Source of the DNA: Ricinus communis
Lineage: Eukaryota > Streptophyta > Magnoliopsida > Malpighiales > Euphorbiaceae
Length of the DNA stretch: 64,000 bases
Direction: 5' to 3'
Assembly (NCBI RefSeq): GCF_019578655.1
Contig: NC_063259.1
Span: 25,655,277 to 25,719,276 of the forward strand
The notes under the pieces were generated by a model, which was not told the origin of the DNA, did not search any database, and was given only the letters and a program-made list of their open reading frames with translations. Each line of letters opens with the position of its first letter. Position 1 is the stretch's first letter. The translations under genes were made by a program, and so were the position numbers. Positions 63,853 through 64,000 of this stretch are shown piece after piece.

Positions 63853-64000
63853 GAGCCTACAGAACAACGACTTCAATTCAACCGTACCGTTGAGATTTTG
63901 CCGCCAAAAATGGAACAAAGCTTTCTTTTCTGTTTAACGTGTGTGTCAGTTACAGTTACAATGAACCAAAGCTTTCTTCTTTTGCTATTTTTGTTTATTT
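63853..64000 (-). promoter_or_regulatory. 5' flank of the ABCA gene
   Basis: Leader and start of the promoter, cut by the window edge. The reading frame stays open for 22 codons upstream of the chosen ATG, but the family begins at [20 protein letters not shown]. Confidence 0.4.

Noticed and set aside
1..64000. CRISPR arrays, bacterial operons, tRNA or rRNA genes
   Set aside because: None seen: no regular repeat-spacer array, no closable tRNA cloverleaf, no rRNA sequence; the gene structures are eukaryotic.

Overview
This window is nuclear DNA from a flowering plant, almost certainly a eudicot. The evidence is GT-AG introns in most genes, AT-rich intergenic DNA, and plant-specific families (PRE/ILI HLH proteins, SKIP11-type F-box/kelch, class VII receptor-like cytoplasmic kinase, ATH-type ABCA half-transporter, MAG2). 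The protein sequences fit a rosid, but I cannot fix the species.

Layout. 0.6-1.3 kb (-): a two-exon PRE-type HLH gene. 4.7-7.8 kb (-): MAG2/RINT1 tethering factor, four coding exons. 12.7-15.5 kb (-): F-box/kelch SKIP11-like gene with a 5'-UTR intron and a seven-unit repeat in the protein. 15.5-31.1 kb: a 15 kb stretch with no gene I can support, AT-rich, holding microsatellites, a minisatellite and a SINE-like fragment. 31.4-32.3 kb (+): a second PRE gene. 34.6-35.7 kb: a non-autonomous element with terminal inverted repeats and an internal 99-bp duplication. 37.7-40.9 kb (+): an RLCK-VII kinase whose frame is broken twice by single-base indels. 42.95-46.15 kb (+): VPS29, complete. 47.0-52.1 kb: three related RING-H2 genes, one a clear pseudogene and two intact and head to head. 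53.7-55.6 kb (-): secreted aldose 1-epimerase, five exons. 56.8-63.9 kb (-): ABCA half-size transporter, 18 exons, complete at 947 residues.

The genes do not form one pathway, as expected in a plant chromosome arm. MAG2 (ER retrograde tethering) and VPS29 (retromer) are both membrane-trafficking components. The two PRE genes are paralogues on opposite strands about 30 kb apart, and the RING genes are a local duplication cluster. I found no convincing new biological system. The items most worth checking are the broken kinase, the decayed RING copy, the repeat-expanded SKIP11 N-terminus, a foldback near 11.9 kb, and the element at 34.6-35.7 kb.
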